From Bacillota bacterium (lineage in GTDB: Bacteria > Bacillota > UBA4882 > UBA10575): a stretch of DNA of 9,151 nucleotides. The DNA lies in the NCBI GenBank assembly GCA_012512605.1, contig JAAZDX010000103.1, positions 1 to 9,151 of the forward strand. The letters run 5' to 3'. Below, in pieces: positions 1-4,706 of this stretch. The position numbers and the translations under genes are program-made. The notes under the pieces are model-generated. The model had not been told where the DNA came from and did no database searches. It was given only the letters and a program-made list of their open reading frames with translations. Within the stretch, counting starts at the first letter, position 1; each line of letters starts with the position of its first letter.

Positions 1-1115
1 TCGAGACGCCGCCGGAAGACCGCTATCCGGTTAAAACCTATGTTATTGAATACAACGAAGAGGTGATTGTTGAAGCGATCCGGCGGGAAATGGAACGGGG
101 CGGACAGGTTTTCTTTGTCCATAACCGGGTCAAGACCATCGAGCAAATGGCCAGTTATCTGCAACAGCTGATCCCCGAAGCGCGGATTGATATTGCCCAC
201 GGACAGATGTCCGAGGACCAGCTGGAAGAGGTTATGCTCAGCTTTTATGAAGGAGCCAGCGATCTTTTGGTCTGTACCACGATTATCGAGAACGGTTTGG
301 ACATTCCGAATGTGAACACCATTGTTGTCTATGACGCCGACCGGCTGGGCCTCTCCCAACTGTACCAGCTTCGGGGAAGAGTGGGGCGGAGCAACCGGGT
401 TGCCTATGCCTACTTTACCTTCCGGAAAGATAAACTCTTAAGCGAAGTAGCGGAGAAAAGAATGGCGACGATCCGGGACTTTACGGATCTGGGGTCCGGA
501 TTGAAAATTGCCCAACGGGACTTGGAGATCCGGGGTGCGGGCAACCTGTTAGGAGCCGAGCAGCATGGTCATATCGCGGCTATCGGTTTTGATCTCTATT
601 GCCGCTTGTTGGAGGAAGCCATGACCGAACGGCGCGGGGAGAAAAAACCGGACACGCCGGATCCCACCATTGAAGTTGCCGTGGATGCTTTCATTGAAGA
701 AGAGTACATTGGCGATCCCGCCCAAAAAGTTGAGATGTACAAGAAGATTGCTGCCATCACTAGCCTACCGGAGGCCGATGAGGTTGAAGCGGAGTTGGAA
801 GACCGGTTTGGGGATTTACCGACGGCCACCCGGAACCTGTTGGAGATCGCCCGCCTGAAAGTGCTGGCCAAGCAGTTGGGGATCAGTGCCGTGACCACGG
901 AACGGGGGGATCTGGTCGCCCGTTTTCTACCGGGTTTAGCTTTAGATGCGGAACGGATTACCGCGTTACTTGTGGGTTACAAGGGTCAGGTCCGCTACCA
1001 GCCGGGCCGGCAACCGGTGATGCGCTGGCGGACGGCCGGGCGTGAGGCGGCGGAAAGTTGGAAACTGGTCAAGGACTCGCTCCGCTATTTGTTAGGGGAG
1101 AAGAAGTCGGTTTAA
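1..1115 (+). CDS. mfd: Transcription-repair coupling factor Mfd, C-terminal part (5' end outside window)
   Basis: Mfd is a cytoplasmic ATP-driven DNA translocase that removes RNA polymerase stalled at DNA lesions and recruits UvrA for nucleotide excision repair. The reading frame is open from base 3, giving the last 370 residues of a protein normally near 1,150-1,180. The second helicase lobe is visible: VFFVHNR (partial residues 36-42), an IAHGQM segment, motif V with TTIIENGLDIPN, and motif VI QLYQLRGRVGRS. The conserved region around GAGNLLGAEQHGH follows. The C-terminal TRCF domain is seen around VDAFIEEEYIGDPAQKVEMY. The gene ends at TAA 1113-1115. No terminator is evident behind it, so read-through towards spoVT is possible. 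In Bacillus and many clostridia mfd also lies just upstream of spoVT, which supports both calls. Identification is very secure; only the N-terminus is missing because of the window edge. Confidence 0.97.
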   Translation, partial: ETPPEDRYPVKTYVIEYNEEVIVEAIRREMERGGQVFFVHNRVKTIEQMASYLQQLIPEARIDIAHGQMSEDQLEEVMLSFYEGASDLLVCTTIIENGLDIPNVNTIVVYDADRLGLSQLYQLRGRVGRSNRVAYAYFTFRKDKLLSEVAEKRMATIRDFTDLGSGLKIAQRDLEIRGAGNLLGAEQHGHIAAIGFDLYCRLLEEAMTERRGEKKPDTPDPTIEVAVDAFIEEEYIGDPAQKVEMYKKIAAITSLPEADEVEAELEDRFGDLPTATRNLLEIARLKVLAKQLGISAVTTERGDLVARFLPGLALDAERITALLVGYKGQVRYQPGRQPVMRWRTAGREAAESWKLVKDSLRYLLGEKKSV

Positions 1116-1155
1116 GAAGTATATTCAAAGCTGCACCGGGAAATCTAATCATGAC

Positions 1156-1315
1156 AGTCCTCCATCCGGCGTTAGTTACAGCCAATGCGGCAAATGAATA
1201 TTCCTGCTCAGCACAGTATATAATATCAATAAATAGCAACAAATCCTGGCTATGAAAGAGGGGTTGGGTTCGAAAACATTGAAGACATTGCACCAAAAGT
1301 GGCGGATGGAGGACT
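1156..1315. repeat. Perfect 13-bp inverted repeat framing the mfd-spoVT spacer
   Basis: AGTCCTCCATCCG at 1156-1168 is the exact reverse complement of CGGATGGAGGACT at 1303-1315, with 134 bp between the arms. In RNA the pairing could extend inward past a G-G mismatch through four more pairs, two of them wobbles. The enclosed segment is AT-rich in the middle and has no recognisable gene. I see no convincing target-site duplication outside the arms. It could be a MITE-like element with terminal repeats or a long-range RNA stem in mfd read-through transcripts. The rest of the mfd-spoVT spacer (1116-1336) holds only the possible promoter listed separately. Confidence 0.6.
1195..1225 (+). promoter_or_regulatory. 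Possible sigma-G promoter for spoVT
   Basis: TGAATA at 1195-1200 is followed after 18 bp by TATAATA at 1219-1225. This fits the forespore sigma-G pattern (-35 TGAATA-like, -10 CATAMTA-like) with one mismatch in the -10. spoVT is a sigma-G gene in Bacillus subtilis. The -10 also resembles a sigma-A TATAAT, but no TTGACA-like -35 lies at the right distance. The promoter sits about 110 bp upstream of the spoVT start, inside the inverted-repeat segment. Confidence 0.42.
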
Positions 1316-1336
1316 TAGAAGAAGGAGGGAAAAAGG

Positions 1337-1693
1337 ATGAAGGCAACAGGTATAGTTCGGCGAATAGATGATCTGGGCCGTGTCGTAATTCCAAAGGAAA
1401 TTCGCAGAACCCTCCGGATTAGGGAGGGCGACCCTCTAGAGATCTTTGTTGACCGGGAGGGTGAAGTGATCCTAAAAAAATACTCACCCATCGGTGAACT
1501 CGGGGATTTTGCCAAAGAATATGCGGATTCTCTATATGAATCGCCCGGACATATTTCCCTTATTGCCGACCGGGATCTGGTCATTGCAGTGGCTGGCGCG
1601 CCGAAAAAAGAGTTTATTGATAAGCCGATCTCGAAGGCGGTCGAAAATGCGATTGAAGATCGGAAGGTTGTTTTGATGCCAACGCCCGGCTAG
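1337..1693 (+). CDS. spoVT: Stage V sporulation protein T (SpoVT), reading frame ended early by an in-frame TAG
   Basis: SpoVT is an AbrB-like transcriptional regulator of forespore gene expression, with an N-terminal swapped-hairpin DNA-binding domain and a C-terminal GAF domain. Residues 1-50 (MKATGIVRRIDDLGRVVIPK and onward) match the Bacillus SpoVT DNA-binding domain almost residue for residue. The GAF domain begins near residue 55 with SPIGELGDFAKEYAD. The ATG has a strong AAGGAGG site (1322-1328) 8 bases upstream. The frame stops at TAG 1691-1693 after 118 codons, whereas the family length is about 178. The missing C-terminal GAF half is encoded in the same frame directly behind the stop (1694-1900). 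As written, the product would keep the DNA-binding domain and only part of the GAF domain. It could be a sequencing error, a real nonsense mutation, or a suppressed stop. The family assignment is near certain; the functional state is not. Confidence 0.93.
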   Translation: MKATGIVRRIDDLGRVVIPKEIRRTLRIREGDPLEIFVDREGEVILKKYSPIGELGDFAKEYADSLYESPGHISLIADRDLVIAVAGAPKKEFIDKPISKAVENAIEDRKVVLMPTPG

Positions 1694-1900
1694 CATAAAT
1701 ACTGCGAAACTTGTCCGACCCTGGAAGACGAGGGAGAATGTAAATTTACTGCGCAAGTTATTGCGCCGATTATTGCCGAAGGGGATCCGATTGGTGCCGT
1801 TATTCTAGCTTCAAAAGAACCCGGGGTGACCATGGGGAATCTGGAGATTAAAGTGGCGGAAACTGCGGCGGGCTTTCTGGCTAAACAGATGGAGCAGTAG
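1694..1900 (+). pseudogene. spoVT: Separated C-terminal GAF half of spoVT, in frame behind the TAG
   Basis: Translation in the spoVT frame after the TAG gives 68 residues. They include IAPIIAEGDPIGAVIL and end in ETAAGFLAKQMEQ, which are SpoVT C-terminal signatures (B. subtilis ends ETAAGFLARQMEQ). With the amber counted as one residue the whole protein would be 187 residues. No frameshift or base loss is needed, only a different base in codon 119. There is no ATG until about 1830 and no ribosome binding site, so this part is unlikely to be translated on its own. Just after the TAG lies a segment HKYCETC followed by EGEC, giving one His and three Cys that the B. subtilis protein lacks here. 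The natural stop is TAG 1898-1900. Confidence 0.85.
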
Positions 1901-1921
1901 GAGCAGACCGGAACAAGTCTA

Positions 1922-1949
1922 CCCCGGGTGCCACCCGGGGTTATTATCT
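1922..1949 (+). terminator. Rho-independent terminator after spoVT
   Basis: A 7-bp GC-only stem, CCCCGGG (1922-1928) with CCCGGGG (1934-1940), closes a 5-base loop TGCCA whose outer T and A could add one more pair. It is followed by TTATTATCT. The T-rich side lies on the plus strand, so it serves spoVT best. The hairpin sits between the convergent spoVT and minus-strand gene ends. Confidence 0.8.
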
Positions 1950-2355
1950 AGTCCCGCGGTCGGTTTGCCGCTAACATACTGACTAAACTAGCGAGGACCG
2001 TTGGGTTGAGACCCTGGTTACCAAGGGATGAAGTTAAAAGCGGTAACATTCCGATGAGCGGCGACAGATTCGGCGGGCTCTTTTGCGGGTTGTTTTTCTC
2101 CTGGCCGGTGTAGCCACTGATTAGTTGTAACAACTGATCCGTATTCAGCTCACCCTTTTCGTTAAAGACCTTCACCAAAAGGGCGATCACTTCCTGCCCT
2201 TTTGGACTCAGCTTAGGTGCTAATTCCTGGAAGGCAGCCAGGTCTTCCGGGGGTAGACCCTTTGTTGGAGTTGACGGTTGGGGTTTAGCTTGGGCCGCAC
2301 TTCGCCGGCGGTAAATCCTTTTTTTCGGGAAATCTTTTACCTCATGATCGGACAT
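1948..2355 (-). CDS. Hypothetical protein, 135 aa, minus strand, unknown family
   Basis: I do not recognise this protein. Reality of the gene is supported by an ideal AAGGAGGAAA ribosome binding site (complement of about 2361-2371) just upstream of the ATG, by its own stop next to the spoVT terminator, and by the lack of another gene covering the strand. The N-terminal 35 residues are strongly basic and proline-rich (KKRIYRRRS, then KPQPSTPTK). A predicted helical segment follows, with LSPKGQEVIALLVKVFNEKGELNTDQ around residues 49-75, split here by sense rather than by any break. The C-terminal 45 residues are hydrophobic and low in charge (LSPLIGMLPLLTSSLG, then PTVLASLVSMLAANRP), more like an amphipathic or oligomerising helix than a clear membrane segment. 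No signal peptide or cysteine is present. It is the only minus-strand gene in the window and is divergent from the regulator at 2422. A small sporulation or nucleic-acid-associated protein is possible but unproven. Confidence 0.72.
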   Translation of the reverse strand: MSDHEVKDFPKKRIYRRRSAAQAKPQPSTPTKGLPPEDLAAFQELAPKLSPKGQEVIALLVKVFNEKGELNTDQLLQLISGYTGQEKNNPQKSPPNLSPLIGMLPLLTSSLGNQGLNPTVLASLVSMLAANRPRD

Positions 2356-2405
2356 TGCAGTTTCCTCCTTGCCCCCAGTTTTACGATAGATTATGCGTTT
2401 GGCGG

Positions 2406-2413
2406 AAAGGTGG
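2406..2413 (+). promoter_or_regulatory. Ribosome binding site that decides the TTG start at 2422
   Basis: AAAGGTGG differs by one base from AAAGGAGG and lies 8 bases upstream of TTG 2422. None of the upstream in-frame ATGs (2278, 2344) is compatible with the divergent gene and its own ribosome binding site. Confidence 0.55.
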
Positions 2414-2421
2414 TGCCTGTC

Positions 2422-2670
2422 TTGTTACCGCGCGATCAAACTTTTATCGTTGGGCTTCAAGTTCCCAACCGTGCCGATCTGGCGCCCACGGTCCAATCGA
2501 TTATCACTAAGTATGGTCAGGATATCATCGGCCGCTTTGGTCTCCCCAGTTCCGATAAAGACAAGGGTCTTATTGTCCTGTTTATGCAGGAAGCGGAGGC
2601 GGTAGACCGCTTAACTACGGACTTGGCCGAAATGGCCGATTTGCAAATAAGAACTGTTGCCTTCGATTAA
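2422..2670 (+). CDS. TM1266-family putative iron-only hydrogenase system regulator (ACT-like small protein)
   Basis: With a TTG start at 2422 the product is 82 residues, the usual size of the TM1266 family (about 80-90). These are small ferredoxin-fold, ACT-like proteins often linked to [FeFe]-hydrogenase maturation loci, though their biochemical role is not settled. The family pattern is visible: a beta strand TFIVGLQVPNR at the N-terminus, a helix DLAPTVQSIITKYG, the hallmark IIGRFGLP, then a strand GLIVLFMQ, a helix, and a final strand LQIRTVAF. An ATG start at 2344 or 2278 would run into the divergent gene's leader and coding region and would add about 26 or 48 residues without family similarity, so I prefer TTG. 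No hydrogenase gene is in this window, so it appears to be a stand-alone copy. A strong terminator follows 8 bases after the TAA. Family call is fairly secure; function is inferred only from the family name. Confidence 0.75.
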   Translation: MLPRDQTFIVGLQVPNRADLAPTVQSIITKYGQDIIGRFGLPSSDKDKGLIVLFMQEAEAVDRLTTDLAEMADLQIRTVAFD

Positions 2671-2677
2671 AGCTAAG

Positions 2678-2699
2678 AGCCGGATTTCCGGCTTTTTTT
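2678..2699 (+). terminator. Rho-independent terminator after the TM1266-family gene
   Basis: Stem AGCCGG (2678-2683) pairs with CCGGCT (2688-2693) around the loop ATTT, followed by six T residues (2694-2699). It begins 7 bases after the stop codon. Confidence 0.9.
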
Positions 2700-2784
2700 G
2701 TTTGGGAAAAGGGTAAAAAATCTAGGGCGGGCAGGGGATTTCCCGCTGATCGCGAAATAACTCAAGCGAGGGAAGGTGTTTGGG

Positions 2785-4398
2785 ATGAACCCGGACGAGC
2801 TGAGAGTTATTATGTCGCGGTTAACCGCCATCGGTTACCAGACCAGGGAAGTACCAGCGAAAGAAGGCTTTATTCTTCTGGTGAAAGAGGAACCTTTTCA
2901 TCGGAAACTGCTGTTGATCGGGACAAGTTTGCGCCAAACTGCCGAGTGGCGTGATTTTATCATCCAGACGGTATTGGCGGAACGCAACGACCGGACCCAG
3001 CTTTCGGTGGCCGTTTTGGTGCTGGCGGTTGGGGAGTGGGCAGGGGAAAAAAAGATCCTGGAATACCTGGGGGAGATGCCGTGGGTCGAAGCGATCTGGG
3101 AAATGGTCGCGGATCAGCTTATGACGGTCAAATCCCACTTTCGCTGGCAAGTTGAAGAAAAGGTCCTCTTCTTGGCGACCCAATTGGCTGCTGCGGTCGT
3201 GACGGAAAAACCAAGCGTCATTGGCCGTCGGGAGGAGACGGGGGGACGACCCCGGCTTACCTATTTCCTGCTCTTCATTAACTTGCTTGTTTTTTTAGGC
3301 GAAATATTACGCGGGGGAAGCAATCAGACTAGTGTTCTGATTAAAATGGGCGCGAAATACAATCCCCGTCTGTGGATGGGGGAGTATTGGCGGCTGCTGA
3401 CCCCCCTTTTTTTACATGCGGGTTGGGAACATTTTCTCTTTAACTCCTTTGCCCTCTTTCAGTTAGGGAGTTTGGTCGAGCACTTTTTTGGCGCAGGACG
3501 GTTTTTCTGGGTTTATTTTGGGGCTGGACTTTTCGGGACGGTGGCCAGCGCTCTTTTCCAACCGGACACGGTTTCGGTCGGTGCGTCCGGGGCGATCTTC
3601 GGACTTTTGGGGGCATTGCTTTACTTTAGTATCCGTCGTCCGCAAGTGGCGAAGGGGTTATTCGGACGCAGCCTCTGGGTTGTGTTAGGTTTGAATCTAG
3701 TGCTTAGTTTTGTGCTTCCCGGGATCGACTATATGGGGCATCTTGGGGGTTTGATCGGTGGGTTGCTCTGGGCATACGCCTTAGGCTTGGGGAAAAAGGA
3801 CCAGATCGCCGGGCGCTGGTTATGGCGGCTCCTCCTCGTGTTTGTAATGGCGTTTTCGACCATGAAAGCACTTACGCCGCCCCCGAACAAGTGGTATCTT
3901 CCTTTGGAGACCGGCCGCATCGCGCTGGAACAACAGGATTACGGAAAAGCCCTCGCGTCTTTAGAAGAAAGTTACCGTTTAAATCCGCATTCGGGGTTGA
4001 CGCGCGGCCTCTTGGCCGGGCTCTATTCGGCCGAAGGAGAGCAGGCGCTGGTGGACGAAGCGTGGGATGAGGCGGTACACTACCTCGAGCAGAGCCAAAA
4101 GTTACAACCCAACGCCCGTGGGCCCCGGTCTTTATTGGCCCGGGCATATCTCTACCGTAGTTTTCACCGCTATAACGCGGGGGATTTGGCCGGTGCGGAG
4201 GAAGATTGCTTACGGGGAGTTGCATTGGACCAGAGGATTGAAGGGTCTCATTATATTTTGGGTGCGATCTACTTTCAACAGGACCGGTGGACAGAAGCAA
4301 TTAAGGAATTGGAGACGGTGCTGCAGCTCAACCCGGAGAACGATGCGGCGCAAAGCCTCTTGGAGGAGCTAAAAAAAGCGGATGAAAGGATTAAGTAG
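2785..4398 (+). CDS. gluP: Rhomboid intramembrane serine protease with C-terminal TPR repeats (GluP/YqgP type)
   Basis: This is a rhomboid protease that cleaves transmembrane segments within the cytoplasmic membrane. I chose ATG 2785 (537 aa) because GGAAGGTG (2771-2778) lies 6 bases upstream; GTG 2776 overlaps that site. Residues 1-157 form a soluble N-terminal domain. About seven membrane segments follow (158-363). They carry the rhomboid landmarks HAGWEHFLFN (His211, His216, Asn220), GASGAIFG with catalytic Ser268, and YMGHLGG with catalytic His319. After the last membrane segment (about 344-363), residues 372-537 contain TPR-like helical pairs, for example ALEQQDYGKALASLEESYRL and AIKELETVLQLNPEN. 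Soluble N-domain, rhomboid and TPR is the order seen in B. subtilis YqgP/GluP (about 507 aa), which with FtsH removes the MgtE magnesium transporter and has a metal-responsive N-terminal domain. All catalytic residues are present, so it should be active; its substrate here is unknown. It is a single-gene unit. Confidence 0.93.
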   Translation: MNPDELRVIMSRLTAIGYQTREVPAKEGFILLVKEEPFHRKLLLIGTSLRQTAEWRDFIIQTVLAERNDRTQLSVAVLVLAVGEWAGEKKILEYLGEMPWVEAIWEMVADQLMTVKSHFRWQVEEKVLFLATQLAAAVVTEKPSVIGRREETGGRPRLTYFLLFINLLVFLGEILRGGSNQTSVLIKMGAKYNPRLWMGEYWRLLTPLFLHAGWEHFLFNSFALFQLGSLVEHFFGAGRFFWVYFGAGLFGTVASALFQPDTVSVGASGAIFGLLGALLYFSIRRPQVAKGLFGRSLWVVLGLNLVLSFVLPGIDYMGHLGGLIGGLLWAYALGLGKKDQIAGRWLWRLLLVFVMAFSTMKALTPPPNKWYLPLETGRIALEQQDYGKALASLEESYRLNPHSGLTRGLLAGLYSAEGEQALVDEAWDEAVHYLEQSQKLQPNARGPRSLLARAYLYRSFHRYNAGDLAGAEEDCLRGVALDQRIEGSHYILGAIYFQQDRWTEAIKELETVLQLNPENDAAQSLLEELKKADERIK

Positions 4399-4420
4399 CG
4401 GCCTTACCGGCCGTTTTTTT
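4399..4420 (+). terminator. Rho-independent terminator after the rhomboid gene
   Basis: Stem CGGCC (4399-4403) pairs with GGCCG (4409-4413) around TTACC, then seven T residues (4414-4420). It starts on the base right after the TAG stop, so the stop codon abuts the hairpin. Confidence 0.88.
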
Positions 4421-4479
4421 GATGCTATTTTCGGTATAAGGTTCATGGCTGGACGGTACGTCCGGTAAAATCGACTGGC

Positions 4480-4507
4480 ACCATGCCTTTTGACCTTACA
4501 TATCATA
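4480..4507 (+). promoter_or_regulatory. Possible sigma-K promoter for the spore protein at 4707
   Basis: CACC with AC at 4480-4481 is followed after 17 bp by CATATCATA at 4499-4507. This is a full match to the late mother-cell consensus AC-N16/17-CATAnnnTA. Transcription would start near 4514, leaving a leader of about 190 bases. The consensus is short, so a chance match is possible; the match to a spore-type gene downstream raises its value. Confidence 0.42.
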
Positions 4508-4547
4508 ATAATGGTTTGCCGCGCCGGAGACAAATGGTATTTAATAC

Positions 4548-4567
4548 AGTGCCAAGTAGTGCCAAGG
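4548..4567 (+). repeat. Short tandem duplication AGTGCCAAG
   Basis: AGTGCCAAG occurs twice in direct tandem (4548-4556 and 4558-4566), separated by one T. It lies in the leader of the gene at 4707. No function is evident; it could be a small duplication or a protein-binding direct repeat. Confidence 0.55.
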
Positions 4568-4639
4568 AATTCAAGTCAGCGAAGAGCCCAGTCCGGCTCG
4601 GCTGGGCAAACGTAGGCAACGGCAATTAAACACACGAAC

Positions 4640-4666
4640 GACGAGTGACGAGGAACAAGCGACGAG
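4640..4666 (+). repeat. Degenerate GACGAG repeat run
   Basis: GACGAG occurs three times in 27 bases (4640-4645, 4647-4652, 4661-4666), within a C/G/A-rich tract that has almost no T. The run is just upstream of the ribosome binding site of the gene at 4707. Unit length and spacing are irregular, so it is not a CRISPR-type repeat. Confidence 0.5.
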
Positions 4667-4690
4667 AGGGTTTTGTCAGAAATCAAAGAT

Positions 4691-4697
4691 AAGGGGG
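4691..4697 (+). promoter_or_regulatory. Ribosome binding site favouring the GTG start at 4707
   Basis: AAGGGGG touches ATG 4698 with no spacer, which is too close for initiation, but lies about 9 bases before the in-frame GTG 4707. The GTG is therefore the better start. Confidence 0.5.
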
Positions 4698-4706
4698 ATG
4701 GGAGTC

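Larger units (their letters stand above)
4421..4690 (+). other. Long gene-free leader with hairpins and short repeats, possible structured 5' region
   Basis: No plausible gene lies between the rhomboid terminator and the next ribosome binding site. A nested fold can be drawn: TAAGGT-T-CA (4437-4445) pairs with TGACCTTA (4491-4498) with one bulge, and encloses a hairpin GGACG (4451-4455) with CGTCC (4459-4463). Further on are a 10-base tandem duplication and a bulged hairpin, GCCCAG-T-CCG with CGG-CTGGGC (4586-4607). I do not recognise a known riboswitch class. The fold at 4437-4498 lies upstream of the possible sigma-K start, so both cannot belong to the same transcript. Confidence 0.4.

Noticed and set aside
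596..898. Open frames opposite mfd and other antisense or off-frame open frames (for example 3872-4300 minus and 6966-7223 minus)
   Set aside because: They are shadows of strongly supported genes, have no good ribosome binding sites and resemble no protein family.
1194..1225. Sigma-A promoter for spoVT
   Set aside because: TATAAT is present but there is no TTGACA-like box at 16-18 bp, whereas a sigma-G-type -35 is.
1691..1693. Pyrrolysine insertion at the spoVT amber codon
   Set aside because: TAG is the commonest stop in this window and no pyl gene or other in-frame TAG within a conserved gene is seen, so I keep it only as a remote option.
2278..2421. Longer form of the TM1266-type protein starting at ATG 2278 or 2344
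   Set aside because: It would overlap the divergent gene's start and ribosome binding site, has no ribosome binding site of its own, and exceeds the family length.
4586..4607. Hairpin read as a terminator
   Set aside because: It is followed by AAACG rather than a T run, so it cannot act as a rho-independent terminator on the plus strand.
4437..4607. Known riboswitch (cyclic di-GMP, cobalamin or cyclic di-AMP type)
   Set aside because: The conserved core sequences of these classes are not present as far as I can read.
4640..4666. CRISPR-like array
   Set aside because: The unit is only six bases, the spacing is irregular, and there are no unique spacers of constant length or cas genes.
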